Assembly: GCA_049422085.1 (NCBI GenBank)
Contig: JBMSOD010000186.1
Coordinates: 1 to 6,411, forward strand
Reading direction: 5' to 3'
Origin: UBA4615 sp049422085
Lineage (GTDB): Bacteria; Pseudomonadota; Gammaproteobacteria; Burkholderiales; Burkholderiaceae_E
Length of the DNA stretch: 6,411 nucleotides
In this document: positions 1 to 6,112 of the stretch, piece by piece
Position numbering within the stretch: the stretch's first letter is position 1
How the letters are laid out: every line of letters begins with the position of its first letter
The notes under the pieces: model-generated
What the model saw: only the letters and a program-made list of their open reading frames with translations
What the model was told of the DNA's origin: nothing
The model's database searches: none
Program-made: the position numbers and the translations under genes

Positions 1-1032
1 GTCCATGATGGCGACCTCTGGGCCCGCTGCCACGCCGACCGTACCGGGCTTGCGAACCGCAGGCGGCAAGGGGTTGGAGGCCATCCGGTGGGTCGCCTCG
101 GTCATGCCGTAGGACTCGATCAGGGGTGCACCAAACACCTCTTCGAGTTCGCGAATCACCTGAGGAGGAATCGAAGACGAGGACGAGCGCAGGAAGCGCA
201 GCGGATGGCGCGCAATGACGTCCTTGTTCTTGGGCGCCCGCGCCAGGATGGTCTGATGCATGGTAGGCACGGCCGTGTACCAGGTCGGCCGGGCCTCATC
301 CATCCAGGCGAAAAACTTCAAGGCATTGAAGCCCGGAGTACAGAACACCTGGGACCCTGCGGAAAGAGGCGCAAGAATGCCGGCGATCAGCCCGTGAATA
401 TGAAAGAGCGGCATGATGTTCAGGCCGCGATCAGCACCAGTGAGTTGAAGCGTTGCGCGAATGTGGCGGGCCGAAGCACACAGGTTGGCCTGAGACAGAG
501 GCACAATCTTGGGCCGGGACGTTGTGCCCGAGGTATGCAGCAGCATGGACACATCATCAGGCTGCGCAGCACCCGGCAGCCGGGCCGCAGCGGCTGCAAC
601 CGCTCCGTCTTGCGCCTTCAGTGAGAAAGCGCCTGCAGCCGCGCCTTCGGCCACATGCAGCTCCAGAATCCGCACGCCAAGCGCCCGGGCCACATCGACC
701 GCAGGCGAGGTGCTCCCGGCAGACACGATCAGCGCCGCAGCCTTGAGGTCATCGAGATAGAACCGGAACTCATCGGCACGATAGGCCGGGTTGAGGGGCG
801 CACTGGTCACTGCACAGGCACAGGCCACAAAGCAGGCAGCCATTTCCGGGCCGTTATCCAGGACGATCGCAACCCGGTCATTACGTCCGATGCCCTGCTT
901 GTTGAGGAACTCGCGTGTTTCAGCAATGAGGGCGCGCAATTCGCCGTAGGCCAAGCCGGGCCGGGACGGCGCAGACAGTGCGATAGCGGCATTGTCGCCA
1001 GCCGCGAACAGTTCAAGCAGGGTTTGTCCCAT
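1..1032 (-). CDS. AMP-forming acyl-CoA ligase, AAE3/Pcs60 (oxalate--CoA ligase-like) type, N-terminal part
   Basis: The frame is open from the ATG at 1032 to the left edge, giving 344 residues; the C-terminal part lies outside. It belongs to the ANL adenylating family, which activates a carboxylic acid with ATP and transfers it to coenzyme A. The ATP-binding P-loop reads HTSGTTSRPK at residues 166-175 and the second core motif reads ESYGMTEATHRMASNPLPP at 306-324. The pairing of TSGTTSRPK with YGMTEATHRMASNPLP is what I recall from the plant AAE3 and yeast Pcs60 oxalyl-CoA synthetases and their bacterial relatives, so oxalate is a reasonable but unproven substrate. The catalytic lysine and the mobile C-terminal domain cannot be seen. 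A Shine-Dalgarno sequence GAGGA (1038-1042) lies 5 nt before the ATG and supports this start. No signal peptide or membrane segment is evident, so it is probably cytosolic. It is divergent from xthA. The family call is firm; the substrate is inference. Confidence 0.88.
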   Translation of the reverse strand, partial: MGQTLLELFAAGDNAAIALSAPSRPGLAYGELRALIAETREFLNKQGIGRNDRVAIVLDNGPEMAACFVACACAVTSAPLNPAYRADEFRFYLDDLKAAALIVSAGSTSPAVDVARALGVRILELHVAEGAAAGAFSLKAQDGAVAAAAARLPGAAQPDDVSMLLHTSGTTSRPKIVPLSQANLCASARHIRATLQLTGADRGLNIMPLFHIHGLIAGILAPLSAGSQVFCTPGFNALKFFAWMDEARPTWYTAVPTMHQTILARAPKNKDVIARHPLRFLRSSSSSIPPQVIRELEEVFGAPLIESYGMTEATHRMASNPLPPAVRKPGTVGVAAGPEVAIMD

Positions 1033-1077
1033 CGGGATCCTCGACAAAATCAGGTAAATAGCCGCGTTCCTCGCGGG

Positions 1078-1104
1078 TTTTCAGTGCCTTTTCAGCGCTG
1101 AAAA
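1078..1104. promoter_or_regulatory. operator-like palindrome with an extra direct half-site
   Basis: Bases 1089-1104 form the perfect palindrome TTTTCAGCGCTGAAAA. A second copy of the half-site TTTTCAG begins at 1078, exactly 11 bp (about one helical turn) before the copy at 1089. The element is centred about 64 bp upstream of the ligase start codon. A symmetric AT-edged 16-mer with a helically phased third half-site is typical of a binding site for a dimeric repressor or activator. I do not recognise the regulator, and no regulator gene is adjacent inside the window. As an RNA hairpin it would have no loop, so a DNA site is the better reading. Confidence 0.45.
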
Positions 1105-1273
1105 CTGCGTTGCAGGGGGCGCGCAAAACCTGCGATGTTAAATCCGGCAGGAGGGAGACCGGAGCGCGGGTCGTTTCAAAACCTTTGTGTTGGTCCGGTT
1201 TATAGCTCAGCTGTCCTGGACAAACAATGAAAACCGTTGAAGTTTTCGTTTTGCGCCCGGCGATCTTGCATCG

Positions 1274-1282
1274 TGAAATAAT
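1274..1282 (+). promoter_or_regulatory. candidate extended -10 promoter of xthA
   Basis: TGA followed by AATAAT (1277-1282) matches an extended -10 element, with five of six bases agreeing with TATAAT. No good -35 hexamer lies at the right spacing; TTGCGC at 1251 would leave a 20-bp spacer, which is too long. Transcription would start about 6-8 nt after the hexamer, that is at about 1288-1290, on or next to the xthA start codon at 1289. The call rests on eye matching alone. Confidence 0.3.
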
Positions 1283-1288
1283 CCGGGC

Positions 1289-2071
1289 ATGAAGATCGCC
1301 ACCTGGAATGTCAACTCCCTCAAGATTCGTCTTCCTCATGTGCTGCAGTGGCTCCAGGGCACCGGGGTCGATGTGCTTTGTCTTCAGGAAACCAAGCTCA
1401 CTGACGACCGGTTTCCGCAGGCCGCCTTGGCAGAAGCGGGTTACCGGTCGATTTTTTCGGGTCAGCCGACCTACAACGGAGTCGCCTTGCTCTGGCGTGA
1501 CGATCGGGGCTGGGAGCCCGAGCAGGTTGTCATCGGCAATCCGCTCTTTCCAGATGAGCAGCGACGGCTGATCACCGCATGCCTGGGGGGCGTTCGTATC
1601 ACGAGCGCCTATGTCCCCAACGGGCAGGCGGTGGACAGCGACAAATACGCCTACAAGCTGCGCTGGCTCGACGCACTGCTCGCCTGGGTCGCGCAGGATC
1701 TCGGTCAATGGCCCGACTGGGTTCTGGCAGGCGACTACAACATCGCGCCGGACGACCGGGACGTTCATGATCCGGCGGCCTGGGCAGGACAGGTGCTGTG
1801 CTCTGACCCCGAGCGCGAGCGCTTTCGAAAACTGACCGATCTGGGACTGGCCGATGCCTACCGGTTGTTTGAACAGGCACCCAAGAGCTACAGCTGGTGG
1901 GATTACAGACAACTGGCCTTTCGCCGCAATCGGGGTCTGCGCATCGACCATCTTCTGGTGTCGGCCTCGCTGCGTGAATCGGTGCAGTCCTGCGTCATCG
2001 ACAAGGTCGTCAGAGCGCAGGAGCAACCATCAGACCACGCTCCGGTGGTGGTCGAACTGAAGCGCGCCTGA
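1289..2071 (+). CDS. xthA: exodeoxyribonuclease III (AP endonuclease)
   Basis: This 260-residue protein belongs to the exonuclease III / EEP family of metal-dependent DNA repair nucleases. They cut DNA 5' of abasic sites and remove 3' blocking groups in base excision repair in the cytoplasm. The family motifs are all present: N-terminal MKIATWNVNS with N7; LQETK with the metal ligand E34; AYVPNG at 107-112; GDYN with D149 and N151; LRIDH with D220; and the C-terminal catalytic SDH with D249 and H250. The length is close to the 268 residues of the E. coli enzyme, and no key residue is missing. The start is fixed by the conserved first ten residues, yet no Shine-Dalgarno sequence precedes it. 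The cytochrome c gene follows after 78 bp on the same strand and may share its transcript, with no functional link evident. The gene is certain; its mode of translation start is open. Confidence 0.97.
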   Translation: MKIATWNVNSLKIRLPHVLQWLQGTGVDVLCLQETKLTDDRFPQAALAEAGYRSIFSGQPTYNGVALLWRDDRGWEPEQVVIGNPLFPDEQRRLITACLGGVRITSAYVPNGQAVDSDKYAYKLRWLDALLAWVAQDLGQWPDWVLAGDYNIAPDDRDVHDPAAWAGQVLCSDPERERFRKLTDLGLADAYRLFEQAPKSYSWWDYRQLAFRRNRGLRIDHLLVSASLRESVQSCVIDKVVRAQEQPSDHAPVVVELKRA

Positions 2072-2135
2072 GCCTGCGCAATCCCGGGTCGCAGATGCCG
2101 CCTGAGCATCCGTCTCATGGGCCATGCCGGCTCAC

Positions 2136-2142
2136 GGGAGGG
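2136..2142 (+). promoter_or_regulatory. ribosome binding site deciding the cytochrome c start
   Basis: GGGAGGG (2136-2142), containing GGAGG, lies 7-8 nt before the ATG at 2150. An in-frame ATG at 2117 would add eleven residues but has no such site before it and would push the signal peptide inward. The ATG at 2150 is therefore the likely start. Confidence 0.8.
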
Positions 2143-2149
2143 TGGCTTC

Positions 2150-2647
2150 ATGATCAGATCCATGACATCGCGGCCTTGGGCCGCACCAGCGTATCGCCAG
2201 GGCCTGCTGACCTGCGCCCTTGCCTTCGCCCTTGCAACAGGATGGAGCCAGAGGAGCGCATCAGCGCAGACCTCGGTCTCCTCGGAGTCGCCTGCATCGC
2301 CCGATTACGGGAAGGCCGAATATCTCTCCAACTGCGCCGGATGTCATGGCACGGAAGGACGGGGCGATGGACACTTTCGCGAGTTCCTGGTTCGTGCACC
2401 CGCCGATCTCACGCGCCTCTCGAAAGACAACCAGGGGGTATTTCCGGTTCAGCGCGTGATCGATGTCATTGATGGCCGAACCCTGGTCGCGGGTCACGGT
2501 CAGCGCGAGATGCCGATCTGGGGGGCAGATTACCGCGCACAGGCCCATGCACTCTATGGAGGGCGAGGCCCGGTGCATGCCGAGTCCTATGTCCGATACC
2601 GCATTCAGTTGCTTGTCGGATATCTGATGCGGCTTCAGCAGCCCTGA
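2150..2647 (+). CDS. secreted monohaem class I cytochrome c
   Basis: The protein has 165 residues from the ATG at 2150. Residues 1-40 look like a Sec signal peptide: basic residues at R3, R8 and R16, a hydrophobic core at about 19-31, and a likely cleavage near ASA-Q at 37-40. The single haem-attachment motif CAGCH is at 62-66 and the likely axial methionine is M121 in REMPIWG, a common arrangement in class I c-type cytochromes. A C-terminal helix (about 146-163) ends the fold. It would carry one electron in the periplasm, with haem attached by the Ccm system. There is one haem and no fused enzyme domain, so its partner cannot be told. The gene follows xthA by 78 bp and converges on ntrC; neither neighbour suggests a redox pathway. 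The haem protein call is strong; a subfamily cannot be assigned. Confidence 0.9.
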   Translation: MIRSMTSRPWAAPAYRQGLLTCALAFALATGWSQRSASAQTSVSSESPASPDYGKAEYLSNCAGCHGTEGRGDGHFREFLVRAPADLTRLSKDNQGVFPVQRVIDVIDGRTLVAGHGQREMPIWGADYRAQAHALYGGRGPVHAESYVRYRIQLLVGYLMRLQQP

Positions 2648-2670
2648 GTTCACGCACAGACACGGATGAC

Positions 2671-4272
2671 TCAGTGATCCTCCTCGAGTCGGAGTTCGGC
2701 GATCTTTCGGGTGATGGTGTTGCGCCCGATGCCCAGGCGCAAAGCGGCATCGATGCGCCGACCGCGCGTATGGCGTAGGGCGGTCTTCAGGATCACCGAC
2801 TCGAACTCGCGGGTCAGGCCATCCATGAGGCTCGACTCCGAGGGAGGCTCGCGCCATTGCGCCGACTGCTCTGCCAGCAGACGCGCCACCTCCTGCTCAA
2901 GGGCCTCACTCCAGTTGAGGAAGTTCGACCCCGTGACTGCGCCCGGCATGGAGGAGCTGCCGTTTCGGTGCGGGTCAGGAAGGACTGAGGGAGCCACCGA
3001 ATGAGCACCTGATGCTGCGACCGCGGGTGCAGCCAGACTCGAGACCAGCCCGTCAAGCGCTGAGGCGACCGGATCCTGGCCCGAACCGTGCTCTTGCAGG
3101 TCAGCAGTTTCCTGGTGAATGGATTCAAGAATGTCGGGCGGAAGGTCCTTGGCCTCGACCACCTGCCCCGGCGCCATCACGTTGAGCCACTGACAGACAT
3201 TTTGCAACTGACGGACATTGCCGGGCCAGCGAAACTGCTCGAGTCGCGCAAGAGCCTCATCGGACAGGCGCTTGGGCTCAACCCCGAGATCAACCGCACT
3301 TCGGGCCAGAAAATGACGTGCAAGCAGACCGATGTCCTGGATCCGCTCACGCAAGGGAGGAAGGCGTAGCCGAATGACATTCAGGCGGTGAAACAGGTCC
3401 TCGCGAAAGAGTCCCTGCCTGACGCGTTCTTCAAGGTTTTGATGGGTGGCGGTCACGACACGGACATTGGCCTTGAGAGGCTGATGCCCTCCGACCCGAT
3501 AGAAATGACCATCAGACAGCACCCGCAGCAGACGGGTCTGCAGATCGGCAGGCATATCACCAATCTCATCCAGGAACAGGGTGCCACCTTCCGCCTGTTC
3601 GAAGCGGCCACGCCGCATCTGCTGAGCCCCCGTGAATGCACCGCGCTCGTGACCGAAAAGTTCGCTTTCGAGCAGGTCCTTGGGGATCGCCGCCGCATTC
3701 AGGGCTACAAACGGTTTTGAGGCCCGAGCACTATGCCGGTGCAGAGCCTGGGCGATCAGTTCCTTGCCGCTGCCCGATTCGCCGGTGATCAGCACGGTCA
3801 CATTGGACTGGGAGAGTCGCCCAATCGCGCGAAACACCTCCTGCATGGCAGGCGCCTGACCCAGCAACTCCGGAGCCTCGCCGGTCGACTCGACCGCGGC
3901 AGCTTCCCGCTCCCCCTCTTCAACCGCACGGCGGATGAGCGCGATCGCCTTGGGCAGATCAAAAGGCTTGGGAAGATAGTCAAAGGCCCCGCCCTGAAAG
4001 GACGAGACCGCGCTGTCGAGATCGGAATAGGCGGTCATGATGATGACCGGCAGTCCCGGGTGCTGGGCTTTGGCCTGTTGAAGCAACTGAAGTCCGTTTT
4101 CGCCAGGCATGCGGATGTCGGAGACCAGCACCCTTGGTGCGCCTGCAGGCAGTGCGCTCAGGCAGGCTTTCGCCGAGTCGAAGACCCGAACGGACAGACC
4201 TTCCTTTCCGAGGGCGCGCTCAAGGACCCATCGGATCGACTGGTCATCATCAACCACCCAAACTGCTTCCAT
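2671..4272 (-). CDS. ntrC: nitrogen regulation response regulator NtrC (GlnG), sigma-54 activator
   Basis: This 533-residue protein has the three NtrC domains in order. The receiver (1-120) shows acidic D8-D10, phosphoacceptor D52 in SDIRMPG, T80 and K102 in PKPF. The AAA+ sigma-54 interaction domain (about 135-385) has Walker A GESGSGKE at 164-171, the GAFTGA loop at 211-216 that contacts sigma-54, and Walker B TLFLDEIGD at 231-239. The Fis-type DNA-binding helix-turn-helix is at about 507-528 (AALRLGIGRNTITRKIAEL). Phosphorylated by NtrB, it would form oligomers that open sigma-54 promoters such as that of glnA. It is longer than the 469-residue E. coli protein; the surplus lies mostly in an Ala/Ser/Gly/Pro-rich linker (about 386-480). 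It starts 54 bp after ntrB on the same strand, with only a weak GGA as ribosome site. No NtrC binding site of the TGCACC-n-GGTGCA type was seen nearby. Confidence 0.97.
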   Translation of the reverse strand: MEAVWVVDDDQSIRWVLERALGKEGLSVRVFDSAKACLSALPAGAPRVLVSDIRMPGENGLQLLQQAKAQHPGLPVIIMTAYSDLDSAVSSFQGGAFDYLPKPFDLPKAIALIRRAVEEGEREAAAVESTGEAPELLGQAPAMQEVFRAIGRLSQSNVTVLITGESGSGKELIAQALHRHSARASKPFVALNAAAIPKDLLESELFGHERGAFTGAQQMRRGRFEQAEGGTLFLDEIGDMPADLQTRLLRVLSDGHFYRVGGHQPLKANVRVVTATHQNLEERVRQGLFREDLFHRLNVIRLRLPPLRERIQDIGLLARHFLARSAVDLGVEPKRLSDEALARLEQFRWPGNVRQLQNVCQWLNVMAPGQVVEAKDLPPDILESIHQETADLQEHGSGQDPVASALDGLVSSLAAPAVAASGAHSVAPSVLPDPHRNGSSSMPGAVTGSNFLNWSEALEQEVARLLAEQSAQWREPPSESSLMDGLTREFESVILKTALRHTRGRRIDAALRLGIGRNTITRKIAELRLEEDH

Positions 4273-4326
4273 GTGCGATCCGTTGCCGTTGTGACTGACC
4301 CAACCCCGAGAAGACCCGCGTCTGAC

Positions 4327-5436
4327 TCAGGGCAAGGGCAGCAGGATTCTGAAATCGGTTCGTCCTGGCCTGCTGTCACAGTCGATCAGTCCGCCGTGCT
4401 GCTGCACGAAGGTCTGGGCGAGTGTCAGTCCCAGTCCGCTGCCACCTTCACGGCCACTGACCAGCGGGAGAAAGATCCGGTCGCGAATCGCCTCCGGAAT
4501 GCCGGGGCCGCTGTCGATCACATGCAAATCCAATGCCAGCCGGCTCATCTGTCCTGCGATGATGACCTTGCGCGCGATCCGCGTGACGAGTCGGATCGTG
4601 CCCTGTCCCATCATGGCCTGGGCAGCGTTCTGCACCAGATTGAGCACCACCTGGATGAGCTGCTGCTTGTCGCCGCGGAAAGCGGGCAGGCTTGCGTCGT
4701 AGTCGCGCACAAGCGCGAGTCCTTTCGGATATTCGGCCAGGACCACCGAGCGCACCCGCTCAAGGACTTCGTGGATCTCGACATCGCTGATTTCACGGGA
4801 CTGCCTGTGCGGCGCCAGAAGCCTGTCGAGCAGTCGTTGCAGCCGGTCGGATTCCTTGATGATGACCTGGGTGTACTCCTTCAGGGCGCTATCCCCAAAC
4901 TCGCCTTCCAGCAACTGGGCGGCGCCACGGATCCCACCAAGCGGGTTCTTGATCTCGTGAGCCAGGTTGCGCACCAGTTCACGATTGACCTTGGCCGACT
5001 CCACGATGCGTGCTTCACGGTCGGCACGAATGCGCTGATCAATCTCGCGAAACTCGAGCAGCAGGGCTCCCAGATCCCCGTCAGGCACAACCGCCACACA
5101 GTGCAACTCGAGCACATCACGCCCCAGGCGCTCGAGCGACAGATCGAGACGCTTCTCGGTAAATGCGGCGCCCATGGCCTCATCAAGCAGGGCATCAAGG
5201 ACCACCCCATTGCCGAACTGCCTGGCAAATACGCTGCCTTCCAGCAGTTTCAGCGGAGCGTCAAAGAGCTGCTCGGCAGCCATGTTTGCGAAACGCACCT
5301 GTCCGCGGTCATCGAGCAACACCACGGCGCAGGCCAGGACATCGAGACCCGAGAGCCTGGAGGCCATATCCCTGCGACGTTCTCGGTGCACGGGCCAGCG
5401 GCTGCTGGACTGTTCGGGGTTGGAATCGGATGACAT
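4327..5436 (-). CDS. ntrB: nitrogen regulation sensor histidine kinase/phosphatase NtrB (GlnL)
   Basis: This 369-residue soluble kinase has no membrane segment. An N-terminal PAS-like domain (about 28-130, starting LDVLACAVVLLDD) is followed by the dimerisation/phosphoacceptor helix NLAHEIKNPLGGIRGAAQLL with H160. The HATPase domain has an N box with N270 (LNLVQNAAQAM), a G1 box DSGPGIP at 308-314 and a G2 box GGSGLGL at 331-337. The length fits the family (349 in E. coli). In the known system PII decides whether NtrB phosphorylates or dephosphorylates NtrC, which follows 54 bp downstream. The first ATG (5436) has no visible ribosome binding site and adds a polar, Ser/Arg-rich lead of 23 residues. 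The in-frame ATG at 5367 (residue 24) sits just before the PAS-like domain, but its AGGG is only 2 nt away. The start is therefore uncertain; the function is not. The upstream gene ends 32 bp before it, so the two are probably co-transcribed. Confidence 0.96.
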   Translation of the reverse strand: MSSDSNPEQSSSRWPVHRERRRDMASRLSGLDVLACAVVLLDDRGQVRFANMAAEQLFDAPLKLLEGSVFARQFGNGVVLDALLDEAMGAAFTEKRLDLSLERLGRDVLELHCVAVVPDGDLGALLLEFREIDQRIRADREARIVESAKVNRELVRNLAHEIKNPLGGIRGAAQLLEGEFGDSALKEYTQVIIKESDRLQRLLDRLLAPHRQSREISDVEIHEVLERVRSVVLAEYPKGLALVRDYDASLPAFRGDKQQLIQVVLNLVQNAAQAMMGQGTIRLVTRIARKVIIAGQMSRLALDLHVIDSGPGIPEAIRDRIFLPLVSGREGGSGLGLTLAQTFVQQHGGLIDCDSRPGRTDFRILLPLP

Positions 5437-5468
5437 GGAGCAAGGGCAAGGGCTCGGTCGGAGCCTGA

Positions 5469-6035
5469 TCAGTCTCTGAGTCCGGCGAGTTCTCGTTTAA
5501 GTGAAGCCATTGCGCTTTCGGTTCGCGCGATGTCGTCCTTCAGACGTTGAACACGGTCGAGATACTTCTGGTAGTTGCGCTCGTCACCACGACGCTCAGG
5601 CTCTCCGTCGCGAAACTCCTCGCGCAGCTCCTTGAGGCGGACCTCTTCCTTGCGCAGTTCCTGCTCGAGAATGCGGCGTCTATCCTGATCACGCGCCCGC
5701 TGCTCCCCGGGATCGACACGAGGAAATGCGGACGGCGCCGCGCTTGCCTGGCCAGTCCCGGAACCGGATGTCGCGCCACCCGCAGAAGCGCCGCCACTTG
5801 CCCCACCGCTCGCCGCTCCGTTCCGGGAGGACGAACCCGCGGCCCCGGGGACTCTGGCAGGTGCAGCAGGAGCAGGAATGGTGGTGATGACAGGCAGGTC
5901 CAGCGGCTTGCATCGCGGACCTGGGGTGTTCTGATACAGCGGAACACCCGAATCGGTTTCACAACGCCAGACCTGGGCCTGCGAGATCAGGGGCGTCAGG
6001 CACACCACAAGGGTGGCAAACGACAGGAGGTTCAT
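5469..6035 (-). CDS. secreted DUF4124-type protein with C-terminal coiled coil
   Basis: The protein has 188 residues from the ATG at 6035. Residues 1-20 form a signal peptide (MNLLSFATLVVCLTPLISQA) with likely cleavage after A20. The mature N-terminus, VWRCETDSGVPLYQNTPGPRC, resembles the short DUF4124 domain (a Trp-Arg-Cys start, a Gly turn, a Tyr and a second Cys). C25 and C42 could pair in the periplasm. A low-complexity Ala/Pro then Gly/Ser/Ala stretch (about 53-104) leads to a highly charged Arg/Glu/Lys helix (about 111-187), probably a coiled coil. The frame stays open upstream to 6308, but that part lies opposite no start signal and overlaps the glnA end in another register, so the ATG before the signal peptide is preferred. 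No Shine-Dalgarno sequence precedes it. I recall such genes between glnA and ntrB in Burkholderiales. Function is unknown, and nothing visible ties it to nitrogen sensing beyond position. Confidence 0.85.
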   Translation of the reverse strand: MNLLSFATLVVCLTPLISQAQVWRCETDSGVPLYQNTPGPRCKPLDLPVITTIPAPAAPARVPGAAGSSSRNGAASGGASGGASAGGATSGSGTGQASAAPSAFPRVDPGEQRARDQDRRRILEQELRKEEVRLKELREEFRDGEPERRGDERNYQKYLDRVQRLKDDIARTESAMASLKRELAGLRD

Positions 6036-6051
6036 CGGACCAGTGTAAGAC

Positions 6052-6076
6052 AAAAGGGGCGGTTGCCCGCCCCTTT
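6052..6076 (-). terminator. intrinsic terminator of glnA
   Basis: On the minus strand a perfect 10-bp stem, AAAGGGGCGG with CCGCCCCTTT, closes on a four-base GCAA loop (a GNRA tetraloop). It runs into TTTT followed by gtctt. It lies about 55 nt past the glnA stop codon and 17 nt before the start codon of the next gene. The U-tract is short (four), so some readthrough into the DUF4124-ntrB-ntrC genes is plausible. On the plus strand the stem is followed by only TTT and C, so it is weaker there. Confidence 0.85.
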
Positions 6077-6081
6077 CAGGT

Positions 6082-6112
6082 GCAGGCTGTTCCCTGAACG
6101 GGCGCAGCCTGC
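6082..6112 (-). other. stem-loop in the glnA 3' untranslated region
   Basis: A perfect 8-bp inverted repeat, GCAGGCTG (6082-6089) and CAGCCTGC (6105-6112), encloses a 15-base loop. On the minus-strand transcript the loop can add a three-pair inner stem (CCC with GGG around GUUCA) past a small internal loop. It sits between the glnA stop codon (6131) and the intrinsic terminator, 5 bp from the terminator stem. It may protect the glnA message from 3' exonucleases or form part of a small RNA released from the 3' end; the sequence alone does not decide. Confidence 0.6.

Larger units (their letters stand above)
1033..1288. other. divergent intergenic region with several short dyads
   Basis: This 256-bp stretch separates the acyl-CoA ligase (minus) from xthA (plus) and must hold both promoters. 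I find no convincing gene in it. Dyads visible by eye are CCGCG-ttcct-CGCGG (1062-1076), which would fold in the ligase leader; the 16-bp palindrome at 1089-1104; TGTCC-t-GGACA (1212-1222); and GAAAAC-n7-GTTTTC (1229-1247). The plus-strand part next to xthA is AT-richer than the surrounding genes, as expected of promoter DNA. No clear -35/-10 pair is seen for the ligase. Confidence 0.7.

Noticed and set aside
88..624. A 178-codon plus-strand open frame opposite the acyl-CoA ligase
   Set aside because: It is the codon-register shadow of the ligase, whose motifs are clear.
1105..1133. CTGC-gtt-GCAG and GCAGG-n12-CCTGC dyads in the intergenic region
   Set aside because: Four- and five-base arms in GC-rich DNA occur often by chance and do not stand out from the background.
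1013..2026. A 337-codon minus-strand open frame opposite xthA and the divergent intergenic region
   Set aside because: It is in codon register with xthA and open for the same codon-use reason. It would overlap the start of the ligase gene and has no recognisable domain.
2094..2110. GATGC-n7-GCATC dyad between xthA and the cytochrome gene
   Set aside because: Five-base arms and no T-tract; not supportable as a terminator or operator.
2117..2149. An eleven-residue earlier start for the cytochrome c
   Set aside because: A strong GGAGG at ideal spacing supports the ATG at 2150 and none supports 2117.
3733..5433. A 566-codon open frame on the plus strand spanning ntrB, the 54-bp gap and most of ntrC
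   Set aside because: It is in exact codon register with both minus-strand genes, which share a frame. Its stops would need TTA, CTA or TCA in the sense genes, which are rare in GC-rich DNA. No family motif or signal supports it, while ntrB and ntrC are certain.
5437..5468. A GG-N10-GC sigma-54-like pattern just upstream of ntrB
   Set aside because: Only the two invariant dinucleotides match; the flanking bases do not resemble TGGCAC-N5-TTGC, and the pattern is expected by chance in GC-rich DNA.
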